DNA from: an uncultured Rhizobium sp.
Lineage (GTDB): Bacteria > Pseudomonadota > Alphaproteobacteria > Rhizobiales > Rhizobiaceae
Assembly (NCBI GenBank): GCA_945952415.1
Contig: CAMFIF010000015.1
Coordinates: 35,529 to 99,528, forward strand
Direction of reading: 5' to 3'
Length of the DNA: 64,000 nt
Under the pieces are notes generated by a model. It saw only the letters and a list, made by a program, of their open reading frames with translations, was not told the DNA's origin and did not search any database. Of this stretch, positions 22,137 through 32,358 are shown one piece after another. Made by a program: the position numbers and the translations under genes. Each line of letters begins with the position of its first letter. Within the stretch, counting starts at the first letter, position 1.

Positions 22137-22597
22137 CCCGTCCGCCCCTTCCACCCTTTACCGCCGAAACTGCCGCCCAGAAAGCACGCATGGCCGAGGA
22201 TGCCTGGAACAGCCGCGATCCCGCTCGGGTGTCGCTGGCCTACACGGCGCACAGCCAATGGCGAAACCGATCCGAGTTTGTCGAGGGGCGGGACGAGATC
22301 GTAGCGCTGCTTGGGCGCAAGTGGGCGCGGGAGCTGGATTATCGTCTGGTCAAGGAAGTCTGGGCCTTCACCGGCAACCGCATCGCCGTCCGCTTCGCCT
22401 ACGAATATCATGACGACAGTGGCAACTGGTTTCGCGCCTATGGCAACGAGAACTGGCAATTCGATGCCGAGGGACTGATGGAGCGGCGCATTGCGAGCAT
22501 CAACGAACATCCGATTTCCGAAGTCGAACGCAAACTCCGCTGGCCGCTCGGCAGACGACCCGATGATCACCCAGGACTTTCTAACATGGGGCTATGA
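22133..22597 (+). CDS. DUF1348 / nuclear transport factor 2-like protein
   Basis: [53 protein letters not shown]-like. Confidence 0.85.
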   Translation: MTRPPLPPFTAETAAQKARMAEDAWNSRDPARVSLAYTAHSQWRNRSEFVEGRDEIVALLGRKWARELDYRLVKEVWAFTGNRIAVRFAYEYHDDSGNWFRAYGNENWQFDAEGLMERRIASINEHPISEVERKLRWPLGRRPDDHPGLSNMGL

Positions 22598-22934
22598 ATC
22601 CTGCGGTGCAGAGGTTGCACTGGTGCAGACCTGATCTAACCGCAGCAGCGCTCGTCGACGCGCCAGATATCGGGAATTAGGTGAACTGACCGCTTGTGCT
22701 GGATCGCAGCCCCTGGAAATCCGCACTGTACAAATGCGGAATCGAGCTGCTACCTGCCAAGGGTGAGCGCGCTTCGAGCCCAATGCGAACAATGGCGCCA
22801 GATCCATTCATGTCCGCTTGGGTCTTTCGACACACCACCACCAGACAGTCCGCTCCCTGCCCAAATTCCCGACCCCAACACTCCCGCGATCCAGTTTTTT
22901 ATACCGTAGCATCTGCAGACATCATTGATGTCCT

Positions 22935-24143
22935 TCACCTTTGGCGTTTCACAATCTTTTGCAAGTCGCGGTCATATCGGTAAAGATGAAGCTCACCATC
23001 CTTGATCAGCCGCGCAGCGTGAGCGACGTGCTCTGGCAGGACATAGAACCATTCTCGCGGACGAATTCTCTTGCCAAAGCGGTCAATGATGAAGAGTTCG
23101 CCCGGTTTTGCGGCGTCAAAGAACCGATGCAGCAAGTTCTCCACCTTCGAGCGGGACAGGTTCTGCAATTCGTAGGTTGCCACGATCTCGACGGGTGCCA
23201 GCAGAAATGTTGGGTCATTGCGGGCATCGGCCACACGACGCCGGACATCCTGGGACGTCACGCCAATCTTGTAGAGAATGTCGCGCTGGGGCTTGATCGC
23301 AGGGTCTTCCGAAAGGCTGCGTGCGACGTAGATCGTGCCGGACAGCGCAATTTTATCGCTTTCCCAATCCGGGTCCAGAGGGCCGAGGCCCAGCCGCTGG
23401 ACGACGCGGGCGGTCTTGTCATCGTTGAGCGACTTTCTGAAGGATGACATCAGCGGGTCGCTCTCGGTGCCATTCGAGAAGATCACGCGAAGGCGATGAT
23501 CGCGTGCGCCGCCGCGTTGCGTGCTTTCGCTCTTTTCCGCGATATAGGCCAGAAGACCGTTGCGGATAAAGAAGTCGCCTTCCTGCGGTTCGATGACGGC
23601 CCATTTCTCGATCAGGCTTGCTTCCCGTTCCCCCGTATCAAGAGCCTGCTGCATGGTTTCGAACAGGCCCGCAAACTCATCGAAATCCTTACAGGGCACG
23701 AAGTCGGCCCTGTGGTCGGGCGTCTGCCGTTCTGCGGCCGGTGTCACATGCTTGAGCCGAACGAGGTCAGGCAAAACATCCAGGCCGTCGTCGCCAAAGA
23801 TATCATCGAGCGAGTCCGGGATGTCCTCGTCTTCAACCTCATCCCGCCACGAAACCTCCGCGACCTCCCCTTTCCGTGCCAGGAGCCCAAGCCGGTCTGC
23901 CTGACGAAGCGCATCGGTTGGAGACTTGCGAAGTCCTTCCCAGATGGTGCCGAGCCGCATCTCTTCGTGTTGCGCAGAGTTGGGGTCCGGCAGACGTCCG
24001 TTCTGTTCATAGAAGCGCGTAACATCTTTCAGGATAGCCATGCCGTCGCTGCCGGTCGATGACGCCCTCGACTTCACCTTCACAGCAAGCAGGCCAAATT
24101 CGTCCGGCTCGGCGAATATCTCTTCCAGTGTCGGGCGGGGCAT
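22935..24143 (-). CDS. GIY-YIG nuclease family protein (T5orf172-like C-terminal domain)
   Basis: C-terminus IYVARSLSEDPAI...LYKIGVTSQDVRRRVADARND...SKVENLLHRFFDAAKPGE; start overlaps helicase stop. Confidence 0.8.
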   Translation of the reverse strand: MPRPTLEEIFAEPDEFGLLAVKVKSRASSTGSDGMAILKDVTRFYEQNGRLPDPNSAQHEEMRLGTIWEGLRKSPTDALRQADRLGLLARKGEVAEVSWRDEVEDEDIPDSLDDIFGDDGLDVLPDLVRLKHVTPAAERQTPDHRADFVPCKDFDEFAGLFETMQQALDTGEREASLIEKWAVIEPQEGDFFIRNGLLAYIAEKSESTQRGGARDHRLRVIFSNGTESDPLMSSFRKSLNDDKTARVVQRLGLGPLDPDWESDKIALSGTIYVARSLSEDPAIKPQRDILYKIGVTSQDVRRRVADARNDPTFLLAPVEIVATYELQNLSRSKVENLLHRFFDAAKPGELFIIDRFGKRIRPREWFYVLPEHVAHAARLIKDGELHLYRYDRDLQKIVKRQR

Positions 24144-26269
24144 CAGCTTGCAGTCTCCCGCATCATCTGCGCCTTGCGGTTCTTGAGCCAGGCCAGCGCT
24201 TCTGCCATGCGCTTTTCCAGCGCATCTTCGGCATGAACATTCGGCTCGCGCCCTTCCTGCGCCCGGAAGCGCTTGATCCGAGGCCAGAGCGTCCGCGCCT
24301 CTTCCTCTGTCATCTGCACACGCATGGCCACCATGGCTGACTGTACCTGCGACAGAAGCGGGGCGTCGAAGCTGCGCGAAGCCACCTCGAAGCACTCCTG
24401 AAACGCGTTGACGCTGTCGATCAGATCAATATCCAGCTCTCGGACATTGATGAAGCGGCGCACCATGGCCAGCAGCGTGTTGGGTGCTGCCCGCATATCA
24501 TCATCCGCTTCGACTGCTTCTGTCTGCCACATGCCGCCGCCTGCGCCAATCGTCTCGCCCTCTGCCTGATCAGCCCCGATAAACGGCGCGCCGGCATCCT
24601 GAAATCCACGTTGGGCATCATGCCGCGCGAGCGTCAGCAGATTCATCCGGGCGGCAAGGTTCTGGCGGATGGATTCGGTTTCGTCATCGCTGAGGTTTTC
24701 ATAGCGATGCTCGATAATGTCGGGCAGCAGCATCTGCGTTGCCACTTCCGGTGCCGTGTCCGGGGAAACGATGCGGGCATCGACAGCCTGGCAGGCCGTT
24801 GCCATCAGGTCCGCCATATCGTTTTCGCAGATATCCCGCGCCCGGTCGGTCGGTGGCTCCATCAGGCCCTTGATGCCGATAGTGATGGTGCCCCTGCCAT
24901 CATCGCTGATCGGTTCGCGGATGTCGCCATCTTCCCGGCGATAGAATTTGAAATTGGGTGCCAGTACCTGCTCCATCAGCAGAGAGCCGGAAATGGCCTT
25001 CAGCATGTCGTTGACGGCATCCTTCACCGCCGCCGTTTCCACGCCCGGTTCGGCGACCAGATTGGTGAAGATGGCTTTCGTCTTGCCCGGTGCATCCCGC
25101 GTTGCGCGGCCGATGATCTGCACGATTTCGGTCAGCGATGCACGATAGCCGATGGTCAGCGCGTGTTCGCACCATACCCAGTCGAAGCCCTCCTTGGCCA
25201 TGCCGAGAGCGATGATGATGTCCACCTTGGCGCGATCGGCCGCATCGTCGCGCTTGCCATCCGGCCCCTTGATCTCTCGGGAAAGCGCGGCCTTCACGCC
25301 CTCGCGTTCCGCGCCATCATGAACGAGATCGGCCACTTTCAGTACGCGGCCATCTGCCGTGCGGATCAGATCGAAGCCGGTCTCCTCTTCAACGCCAATG
25401 TGCTCGCCGATAAGGTCGAGAATCCGGCCCACCTCATCGTTCTTCTCGCCGAAGGCTTCTGCCGAGCCGCGATGGGGAATGTGGATTATGGTCTTCAGCG
25501 TGGTGTCCAGCACATCGGGCAGGCCATTGATATATTGCCCGCGATAGAAGCTGTAGTTGACGCCGAGCGCCTTCAGATACTCGTAGCCTTCGAGCTGTTC
25601 GTAATAGGAATAGGTGATGGTGGTGAAGCGCGCCTCGTCTTCCGGCCGCAGCACGGGCACGGCATCGCCTCGGAAATAGGAGCCGGTCATCGCCATGACA
25701 TGGGTTTGCCCGCGCCCGACGATCTGGCGCAGAATTTCGCCGAGCCGGTTGTTATCGGCCGCCGAGACATGGTGAAACTCATCGATGGCGAGGAACAGAT
25801 TGTCGAAGGCCTCGATACCCTGCGCCCGCTCCACCGCCTCGAAACCGAAGCGGAAGGTGGCATGGGTGCAGACCAGCACGCGGGCGCCGGACTGCATGAA
25901 GTCGGAAAAGGCCTTCACCTTCTGCGCCGTCGAGCCATCCTCCGTGCCGGAAAGGCAGAGGTTCCAGCGGTCCTCAACCTGCCAGTCGGCATCGAAGCCA
26001 TAGCTTTTCAGGTCTGTCGAGCGGAAGGAGCCGCCAATCGAGGTTTCCGGCACGCAGACAATGGTTTTCGCCAGTCCCTGATGGTTCAGCTTGTCCAGCG
26101 CCACGAACATCAACGCGCGGCTCTTGCCTGCGGCCGGCGGAGCCTTCAGCAGAATGAACTGCGCGCTGCGGGCGGCATAGGCGCGGGCCTGCATGGGCCG
26201 CTGGCCAAGCGCATTGGTGGCCTTGGATTGCCCGGTGCCGGCATAGCGAACATTGACCATCTCGACCAT
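24143..26269 (-). CDS. SF2 DEAD/DEAH-box (DEFH) helicase family protein
   Basis: Walker A ILLKAPPAAGKSRALMF, LFLAIDEFHHVSA, IIGRATRDAPGKTK motif VI. Confidence 0.9.
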   Translation of the reverse strand: MVEMVNVRYAGTGQSKATNALGQRPMQARAYAARSAQFILLKAPPAAGKSRALMFVALDKLNHQGLAKTIVCVPETSIGGSFRSTDLKSYGFDADWQVEDRWNLCLSGTEDGSTAQKVKAFSDFMQSGARVLVCTHATFRFGFEAVERAQGIEAFDNLFLAIDEFHHVSAADNNRLGEILRQIVGRGQTHVMAMTGSYFRGDAVPVLRPEDEARFTTITYSYYEQLEGYEYLKALGVNYSFYRGQYINGLPDVLDTTLKTIIHIPHRGSAEAFGEKNDEVGRILDLIGEHIGVEEETGFDLIRTADGRVLKVADLVHDGAEREGVKAALSREIKGPDGKRDDAADRAKVDIIIALGMAKEGFDWVWCEHALTIGYRASLTEIVQIIGRATRDAPGKTKAIFTNLVAEPGVETAAVKDAVNDMLKAISGSLLMEQVLAPNFKFYRREDGDIREPISDDGRGTITIGIKGLMEPPTDRARDICENDMADLMATACQAVDARIVSPDTAPEVATQMLLPDIIEHRYENLSDDETESIRQNLAARMNLLTLARHDAQRGFQDAGAPFIGADQAEGETIGAGGGMWQTEAVEADDDMRAAPNTLLAMVRRFINVRELDIDLIDSVNAFQECFEVASRSFDAPLLSQVQSAMVAMRVQMTEEEARTLWPRIKRFRAQEGREPNVHAEDALEKRMAEALAWLKNRKAQMMRETAS

Positions 26270-28954
26270 TTACTTCGCCCCCTGCTTTACCCGCGCCGCA
26301 TAGAGCTTGAACAGCTTTTCCAGTCGCTCGGTGTCATTGCGGAAGGGGCGGCCGATATACATGCTCTCCAGCAGCTCATCATTCTCCCGGTGCACCGCCC
26401 GCAGATCTTCCGGCATCTTGTCCGGGTCGTAGAGGTCGGCGATGGTTTTGGGGTAATGCTGATAGCGTGTTTTCAGAATGCGCCGCGCCGATGCCGAAAG
26501 CTGCTCCAGCTGCTCGGCGGTGAATTTCGGCACCGGAAAGGTGTTCCAGCCCAGCGTGTTGGAATAGCGGAAATCGGATTTCAGCTTGCCGCAAACGGTC
26601 GCGATCCAGACGAGGTGCAGACGCGAGGCGATCAGGGCGATGCACCAGTCAGGGGCGTCTGGTATCAGAAATGCTAGATTTGATACGACAGCGCCACTTT
26701 CGAGCTTACCTACAGGAAACCATTCTCGCCGCTCCGAGCTTACCGAAGGGACAATTAGTGGTTCTCCTGCCCTTGGGCCAACATGTTGGAAGCGATGAGG
26801 CACAAGAGACAAAACGTCTCTTGTTTCCCGCTTCTTGCTGACTTTTCGCAAATCCTTGACAGCTAAAAGCCGCCTCGAAATTTCTGGTATTGCTTCTGCC
26901 TCTTCTCTTTGGTCGTCATCTATGGCGATGCACCATCTTCGCAGATCTTTTATGAAGTCCTCCGAACCGGAAAATCGCCTGACGAATTTTCTTGCTGCCG
27001 GCCAGTGATCTAGCAGCTCATTAACTTCCGATTCATCAAGTATAAGATTGCCACCGTCATTAGGCACGCTGCCCGTTACCATGCGCGGAAGCGTGAAAAA
27101 AAGCGGCCGAGGCTGGCTTTTTATTTCAATATCTGCGGCGTCTATAAGAAATCGATTTATATTTGTGCACTCGTGAACGATGCCATCTGTGAATAGTCGC
27201 TTTAGGTTTGTTCTCCATGTGTCCTGTATGCCTACAATGACGCAATTAACGGCTGCATTTTTGGACGCATTGTTAGCCCACTTGAAGGTCGTATAAGCGA
27301 AAAATATCGATTTTTCAGCATTAAGCACGTGTGGCCAGAGCTGGTCTACTTGTCGTCCCTGGCACAAAGAATTTGTTGAAACTAGGGCGAAGCGTGATCG
27401 TCGCCCCGATATATAGTCCGACGCCAGCAAGAACCAGCATCCAACATAATCTATATATCCTATCTGTCTTATTCTCTTTCCTAGAACGAACGCCATATCT
27501 TCTTGGTGCGCCGCGTCCTTCTTGCCCTTCCCCAAAAACGGCGGATTTCCCGCGATGTAAACCTCTTCATCCGCGCCAGGTGGCGGGCAAACCTCATCCC
27601 AGTTCACCCGCAGAGCATTGTCGCATCGGATCTGACCACCATCCCTCAACGGCAACAGCGGAGGCATCCGCCCGAACACATCGGCAAAGCGGGCGTTTGC
27701 CTGATATTCGGCAATGAACAGCGCCAGCTTTGCCGTTTCCGCCGCAAAGTCCGTCAACTCAATGCCGTAGAACTGGTTGAGGCTCACCGAGGAAAACATG
27801 ACATTCTGCGGATTGTCCTCCAGCTCTCCCAACCGTTTCAGAATGCGAATCTCGCGCTCGCGCATCTGCCGGTAGGCGACGACAAGAAAATTGCCGGAGC
27901 CGCAGGCGGGATCGAAGATGCGGATTTTCGACAGGCGGTGAAGCTGGGCCTTCAGGGCCGCCGGCTTGTCCCAGGCCTTGTCCAGTGCCTCATCCAGATC
28001 ATCCAGAAACAACGGCCCCAGCACCTTCATGATATTGGGTACCGAAGTGTAATGCATGCCGAGTTCGGCGCGGGCCTTGGGATCGGCGATCGACTGGATC
28101 ATCGAGCCGAAAATATCCGGGTTGATCAGCTTCCAGTCCAGATCGGCGGCATCGCGCAGATAGCGGAAGGAGATCGGATCGAAGGCCGGTGCCTCTATGG
28201 CATCGGCAAACAGTCCGCCATTCACGTATTCGAATTTGTCCGTCCAGGCCGGCAGGCCCTGACGCTGCCCCCTGGGAAGGTTCATGGCGGAAAATGCCTG
28301 AACAAGCACATCGCGGGCATGTTCGCCCCTGTTGCCGCCATAGGAAAAGACGGCATAGGAAAACTGGTTTTCCCCGAAGACGCCCACATCTTCAGAGAAC
28401 AGGCAGAAGATGAGCCGCGTCATGAACAGGTTCATGGCATGCCGGCGCTCCGGCACGGCCCAATCCGGGTTCGCCTTCAGAAGGGCATCATAGAGTTTTG
28501 CGAGCTTGCCGGTGGCCTTGATGTCAACCGGGTTTTCCTCTGCCGCGCGGTAGCGCTCCTTGCCGGCCGCAGGCAGGAAAAAGGCGAAGTGCGTGCCAAG
28601 TTCGGCAAACGGGCAATGCAGCGTTTCCCCCGATTTCGGATGCTCGGCCGCGATCATCTCGCCATCCGTGGCGAGAAGGATTGCGGGTTTCGCCTTGGCC
28701 GTGCGCCTGGAGGCGCGGAGCACGTCCAGCATACCGGCCGCCTCGCCAGGGAGGGCAGGGGCGTAATGGAACTTGCCGTTCAGCAGCACGCCGCCCGCAA
28801 TGTCCGACTTGTTGGTGGTCCCCGCCCTCAGCTTGGCAACGGTTGCCTGGGCATTATCCGTGGCCTGCGCAAAGGCATAGCCGAACTCGGCGGGATCGAA
28901 TTTTGCCTTGGCAATGGCATCAAGGGCGTCTGCAATGTCTGTCGGGTTCATCAT
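26270..28954 (-). CDS. class I SAM-dependent N6-adenine DNA methyltransferase (MmeI-like)
   Basis: FDPACGSGNFLVVAYRQMREREIRIL motif I, YIAGNPPFLGKGKKDA motif IV (NPPF), C-terminal putative TRD region. Confidence 0.9.
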   Translation of the reverse strand: MMNPTDIADALDAIAKAKFDPAEFGYAFAQATDNAQATVAKLRAGTTNKSDIAGGVLLNGKFHYAPALPGEAAGMLDVLRASRRTAKAKPAILLATDGEMIAAEHPKSGETLHCPFAELGTHFAFFLPAAGKERYRAAEENPVDIKATGKLAKLYDALLKANPDWAVPERRHAMNLFMTRLIFCLFSEDVGVFGENQFSYAVFSYGGNRGEHARDVLVQAFSAMNLPRGQRQGLPAWTDKFEYVNGGLFADAIEAPAFDPISFRYLRDAADLDWKLINPDIFGSMIQSIADPKARAELGMHYTSVPNIMKVLGPLFLDDLDEALDKAWDKPAALKAQLHRLSKIRIFDPACGSGNFLVVAYRQMREREIRILKRLGELEDNPQNVMFSSVSLNQFYGIELTDFAAETAKLALFIAEYQANARFADVFGRMPPLLPLRDGGQIRCDNALRVNWDEVCPPPGADEEVYIAGNPPFLGKGKKDAAHQEDMAFVLGKRIRQIGYIDYVGCWFLLASDYISGRRSRFALVSTNSLCQGRQVDQLWPHVLNAEKSIFFAYTTFKWANNASKNAAVNCVIVGIQDTWRTNLKRLFTDGIVHECTNINRFLIDAADIEIKSQPRPLFFTLPRMVTGSVPNDGGNLILDESEVNELLDHWPAARKFVRRFSGSEDFIKDLRRWCIAIDDDQREEAEAIPEISRRLLAVKDLRKVSKKRETRDVLSLVPHRFQHVGPRAGEPLIVPSVSSERREWFPVGKLESGAVVSNLAFLIPDAPDWCIALIASRLHLVWIATVCGKLKSDFRYSNTLGWNTFPVPKFTAEQLEQLSASARRILKTRYQHYPKTIADLYDPDKMPEDLRAVHRENDELLESMYIGRPFRNDTERLEKLFKLYAARVKQGAK

Positions 28955-28990
28955 GGAAATATGTGTTTCTTTTATTGGGATGGTTGCCGG

Positions 28991-29992
28991 TCATGACCAG
29001 GCAGGAATGAAAATACGCTTCAATGGCACGAGCTGCTGGGTCTCGAGGTCGAGCTTATCGTACTGCTCGAGCAGGCTTTTTACCAGATCGTCAAGATCCA
29101 TGAGCGCAGTCGGGATGCGGGCGCGTTCGGCCTCATAGCGCGCCTCGCGGGTAAAGCCGCCGGTGCTGACGTAGAGGCCCTTGTCGAGGTCATGCCGTCC
29201 GGCAATGAAATTGCGCAGGTCCGGCGCGCCCATGGAACCTTTGCGATGCTTGACCTCCACAACGATGCGGGGCGCCTCGAACCCAAAGCCATCGGGCGAC
29301 GCGACAATATCCTTGCCGCGATCAGGCCCGGCCTCTGAAATCCTTGTCTTGTAGCCAAGGGAGCGAAGCAGGCCGGCAACCAGCTCCTGCATCTCCTCCC
29401 AACCAAGCGCGCTCACCTTGTCCTTTATGAATTCCCGCGCGCGGTTCGCCATGTTCTCGAAGATGTCGTCTTCCGCCGCCTCGCTGATGGCAAGGGGCGC
29501 TTCCGGCGGCGCCGCGCCGCGTTTGGCGAGAGCCTGCCTGAGTTCGGCCGCAACCTCATTCGACAGCCTGAAAAGGGTAGAGATTGATCCAAGGCTGTTG
29601 CGGCTCTCCACGGATAGCAGATCACGGCTGACTTCCCCTTCCCATGTCACGGAGCGGACCTGTGTATCTTCGGGGTCGATGGAGGGGTCGTGTCTGTAGG
29701 GACCGGCAATCTGACCGACGAGATAGATCCGGCTTGAAGGATCATAGGTGACGATCATGTCGCCGACGGTCATCTCGTTCACGAAGCGGTGGAGCTGACC
29801 GGCAGCCATGGCCTGGCTTTGTGGCTTTGAACCGGGATAAGTTACGGCAAACGCATTGCTTATCGCCTTGCGCGTTTTCGCGGCCGAGAGATCGCCCAGC
29901 GCCGGCCATCCGATGGCAACGACCGACTTTTCCTTGAACGCTTCAAAGAGACGCCCATTTCGCTCCGCGCGCACCATCCAGGCTTTGCTCAT
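28991..29992 (-). CDS. restriction endonuclease: N-terminal PUA/EVE-like domain plus Mrr-type catalytic domain
   Basis: N-terminus MSKAWMVRAERNGRLFEAFKEKSVVAIGW; C-terminus WEEMQELVAGLLRSLGYKTRISEAGPDRGKDIVASP...IVVEVKHRKG. Confidence 0.87.
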   Translation of the reverse strand: MSKAWMVRAERNGRLFEAFKEKSVVAIGWPALGDLSAAKTRKAISNAFAVTYPGSKPQSQAMAAGQLHRFVNEMTVGDMIVTYDPSSRIYLVGQIAGPYRHDPSIDPEDTQVRSVTWEGEVSRDLLSVESRNSLGSISTLFRLSNEVAAELRQALAKRGAAPPEAPLAISEAAEDDIFENMANRAREFIKDKVSALGWEEMQELVAGLLRSLGYKTRISEAGPDRGKDIVASPDGFGFEAPRIVVEVKHRKGSMGAPDLRNFIAGRHDLDKGLYVSTGGFTREARYEAERARIPTALMDLDDLVKSLLEQYDKLDLETQQLVPLKRIFIPAWS

Positions 29993-30302
29993 GTCACTCC
30001 CCCTATCCCGCGGACAATTCCGCACTCGCAGCCGGAATGCAATAGGATCAGGCAACAATCCAAGGTCGTTGGAAAGGTGTCTTGGACAACTAGCCATGAT
30101 GACGGTAACCCGCAGCGGATCGAGACCCAGAGGGTTCGCGCGCGCACGCGATGCTGTGTGCAGAAAATCGCCCTCGGGCACCATGAAGGGTCACGATATA
30201 TCCACCCTCAGAGGATTGCCCGGCCAGAGGAAAGATTTGCCATGCGCAACCCTGGCGTGATTGGAGGATGACAAATCCTTCAGCTGGCAATAGCCTGGCG
30301 GC

Positions 30303-31136
30303 ATGAGCGCTGAAGTCTGGTCCGATCAGGAAAATGATTTTATCGTCGCGACCTATTTCGCGATGCTGAAGGACGATCTTGCAGGGCGCCCTTACAACAA
30401 GGCGGCCCTGAACAGAAGCCTGCAGCAGCTCGTCAGCCGAACACGCGGCTCCATCGAGTTCAAGAACTGCAATATCTCGGCAGCCCTGATCGGATTCGGT
30501 CTTCCCTATATCAAGGGTTACCAACCGCGCTTCAATTTTCAGATGTCGCTGGCGGAAGCCATTTCTCGGTGGCTTGCGAGGAACCCGGCCTTCGAGATGG
30601 CCCGCAGTCCGGGTGCGGAAACCAGCGGCTTTAGCGAGCCTCCACCGCTGTTCTTCGGCACTCCGCCAACCCTGCGAAATGCCCCGCCGGCACCCGAGCT
30701 TGCCCAGCTTGAGGCGATTGCCCGCAAGTTCGACGTGGCGGGTCGAGACGAGCGCAACCGCTCCCTTGGACAAGCAGGGGAAGAACGCGTCTTCCTTCAC
30801 GAGCGTTCTCACTTGAGCGCCTGCGGGCGGCCCGATCCTTCTGCCAGAGTTCGCTGGGTTTCCCGTGAAGACGGCGATGGTGCTGGCTACGATATAGCAA
30901 GCTTCACCCCGAGCGGCTCCCCTCGACTGATCGAGGTCAAGACGACAAACGGCTGGGAACGCACGCCTTTTTACATTTCCCGCAACGAACTGGAGGTGGC
31001 GACTGCCCGGAGGCAGGAATGGAGCCTCGTTCGCCTCTATGATTTTTCACGCGAAGCCCGTGCCTTCGAGATCCGGCCGCCCCTTGAGGCGCACGTATCC
31101 CTGATGGCGACCCAATATCAGGCAAGCTTTCAATGA
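30303..31136 (+). CDS. DUF3883 domain-containing protein (putative PD-(D/E)xK-like nuclease)
   Basis: N-terminal WSDQENDFIVATYFAMLKDDLAG...SIEFKNCNISAALIGFG; C-terminal YDIASFTPSGSPRLIEVKTTNGWERTPFYISRNELEVA. Confidence 0.8.
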   Translation: MSAEVWSDQENDFIVATYFAMLKDDLAGRPYNKAALNRSLQQLVSRTRGSIEFKNCNISAALIGFGLPYIKGYQPRFNFQMSLAEAISRWLARNPAFEMARSPGAETSGFSEPPPLFFGTPPTLRNAPPAPELAQLEAIARKFDVAGRDERNRSLGQAGEERVFLHERSHLSACGRPDPSARVRWVSREDGDGAGYDIASFTPSGSPRLIEVKTTNGWERTPFYISRNELEVATARRQEWSLVRLYDFSREARAFEIRPPLEAHVSLMATQYQASFQ

Positions 31137-32200
31137 AGGACATTCCGCGTAGCCGGTCCGGCCCCCGTTTCCTGCGCTTCATTGGCATCGATTATTCCGG
31201 CGCGGAAACCCGGGACGCATCGTTGAAGGGCTTGCGGGTCTATCAGGCACAGGACGGCCGGCTGCCGCGCGAAGTCCTGCCGCCGCCAGGCAACCGAAAA
31301 TACTGGTCGCGGCGAGGGGTGGCCGAATGGCTCGTGGCCATGTTGAAAGATGATATTCCGACCATCGTGGGGATCGATCACGGTTTTTCGATGCCACTCG
31401 CCTATTTCGAGCGGCATCGGCTGCCCCATGACTGGTCATCCTTTCTCGACGACTTCTGCCACCATTGGCCGACAGACCACCCAAACGTCTATGTGGACTT
31501 TGTTCGCGAAGGTGTCCTCGGCAGTGGGGCTGAGCGTATGGGCGAGCGCAACTGGCGACGCTATACGGAAGTCGCCGCCGGCTCTGCAAAGTCCGTGTTT
31601 CATTTCGATGTGCAGGGATCCGTCGCGAAATCCACCCATTCCGGCCTGCCCTGGTTGCGTTTCATACGGCAGAGCTTGCCGCAGGTGCATTTCTGGCCCT
31701 TCGATGGCTGGGAGCCGGGGCCGAATGCCATCGTCATCGCCGAGGTCTACCCGCGTCTCTGCAGCGCAAACTACGAGGCCGAGGACCGAACGCCGGACCA
31801 GCACGATGCCTATTCCGTGACAAGATGGCTCGCCGAGGCAACCGTATCTGGAGAAATAGACAGGCTGTTGCAGCCGCCCCTCCGGGGACACATCAAAGCC
31901 GCCGCCGCTGTCGAAGGGTGGATCCTGGGAACGCCATGGGACGAGAGAAGCTTTATAGCGAAAGTGACGGGTGCAGCCAGCAGCCGCACAGCGCGGAAGA
32001 CAACGCAGCCCGGATATGTGAACCGGAACAACCAGCAAGTGGTAAGGCGCACCGCTATCCCTGGCAACGATCGCCATCAAACGGTCTACGAATTGCGTTG
32101 CCTAGACTGCGAACATTCCTACGGCGCAAACGGCAGCGACATATTCCAGCGCCGCTGCCCCTCCTGCGATAAGGGTGCGGCGGGACTGCAATTCGGCTAG
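31133..32200 (+). CDS. DUF429-like (RNase H-fold) protein with C-terminal zinc ribbon
   Basis: FIGIDYSGAET; IVGIDHGFSMPLAYF; IVIAEVYPRLC; C-terminal CLDCEHSYGANGSDIFQRRCPSCD; ATGA overlap with upstream gene. Confidence 0.6.
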   Translation: MKDIPRSRSGPRFLRFIGIDYSGAETRDASLKGLRVYQAQDGRLPREVLPPPGNRKYWSRRGVAEWLVAMLKDDIPTIVGIDHGFSMPLAYFERHRLPHDWSSFLDDFCHHWPTDHPNVYVDFVREGVLGSGAERMGERNWRRYTEVAAGSAKSVFHFDVQGSVAKSTHSGLPWLRFIRQSLPQVHFWPFDGWEPGPNAIVIAEVYPRLCSANYEAEDRTPDQHDAYSVTRWLAEATVSGEIDRLLQPPLRGHIKAAAAVEGWILGTPWDERSFIAKVTGAASSRTARKTTQPGYVNRNNQQVVRRTAIPGNDRHQTVYELRCLDCEHSYGANGSDIFQRRCPSCDKGAAGLQFG

Positions 32201-32326
32201 TGGATGTTGAGGTCTGAAGCAGCGCCGTCGCAGCCGCATTGCCAAACCCAACGTCTACCACTTGGTATCGATCGGAAGGTTGGTTGTCCTCTCCTAGTGG
32301 CGAGGACAGTGCCCTATTTCTGAAAG

Positions 32327-32358
32327 CTGCCGTCTCCTGACGCGACAGGAGACGGCAG
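32327..32358. terminator. 13-bp perfect inverted repeat between DUF429-like gene and array trailer end
   Basis: ctgccgtctcctg-acgcga-caggagacggcag; no strong T-run on either side. Confidence 0.4.

Noticed and set aside
19877-22597. LysR/AhpD-like/PNPOx/NTF2-like cluster as a novel system
   Set aside because: Looks like ordinary accessory redox or detoxification cargo with its divergent regulator.
22598-22934. Short ORFs between the DUF1348 gene and the GIY-YIG gene
   Set aside because: No SD or domain; overlapping on both strands, likely intergenic DNA.
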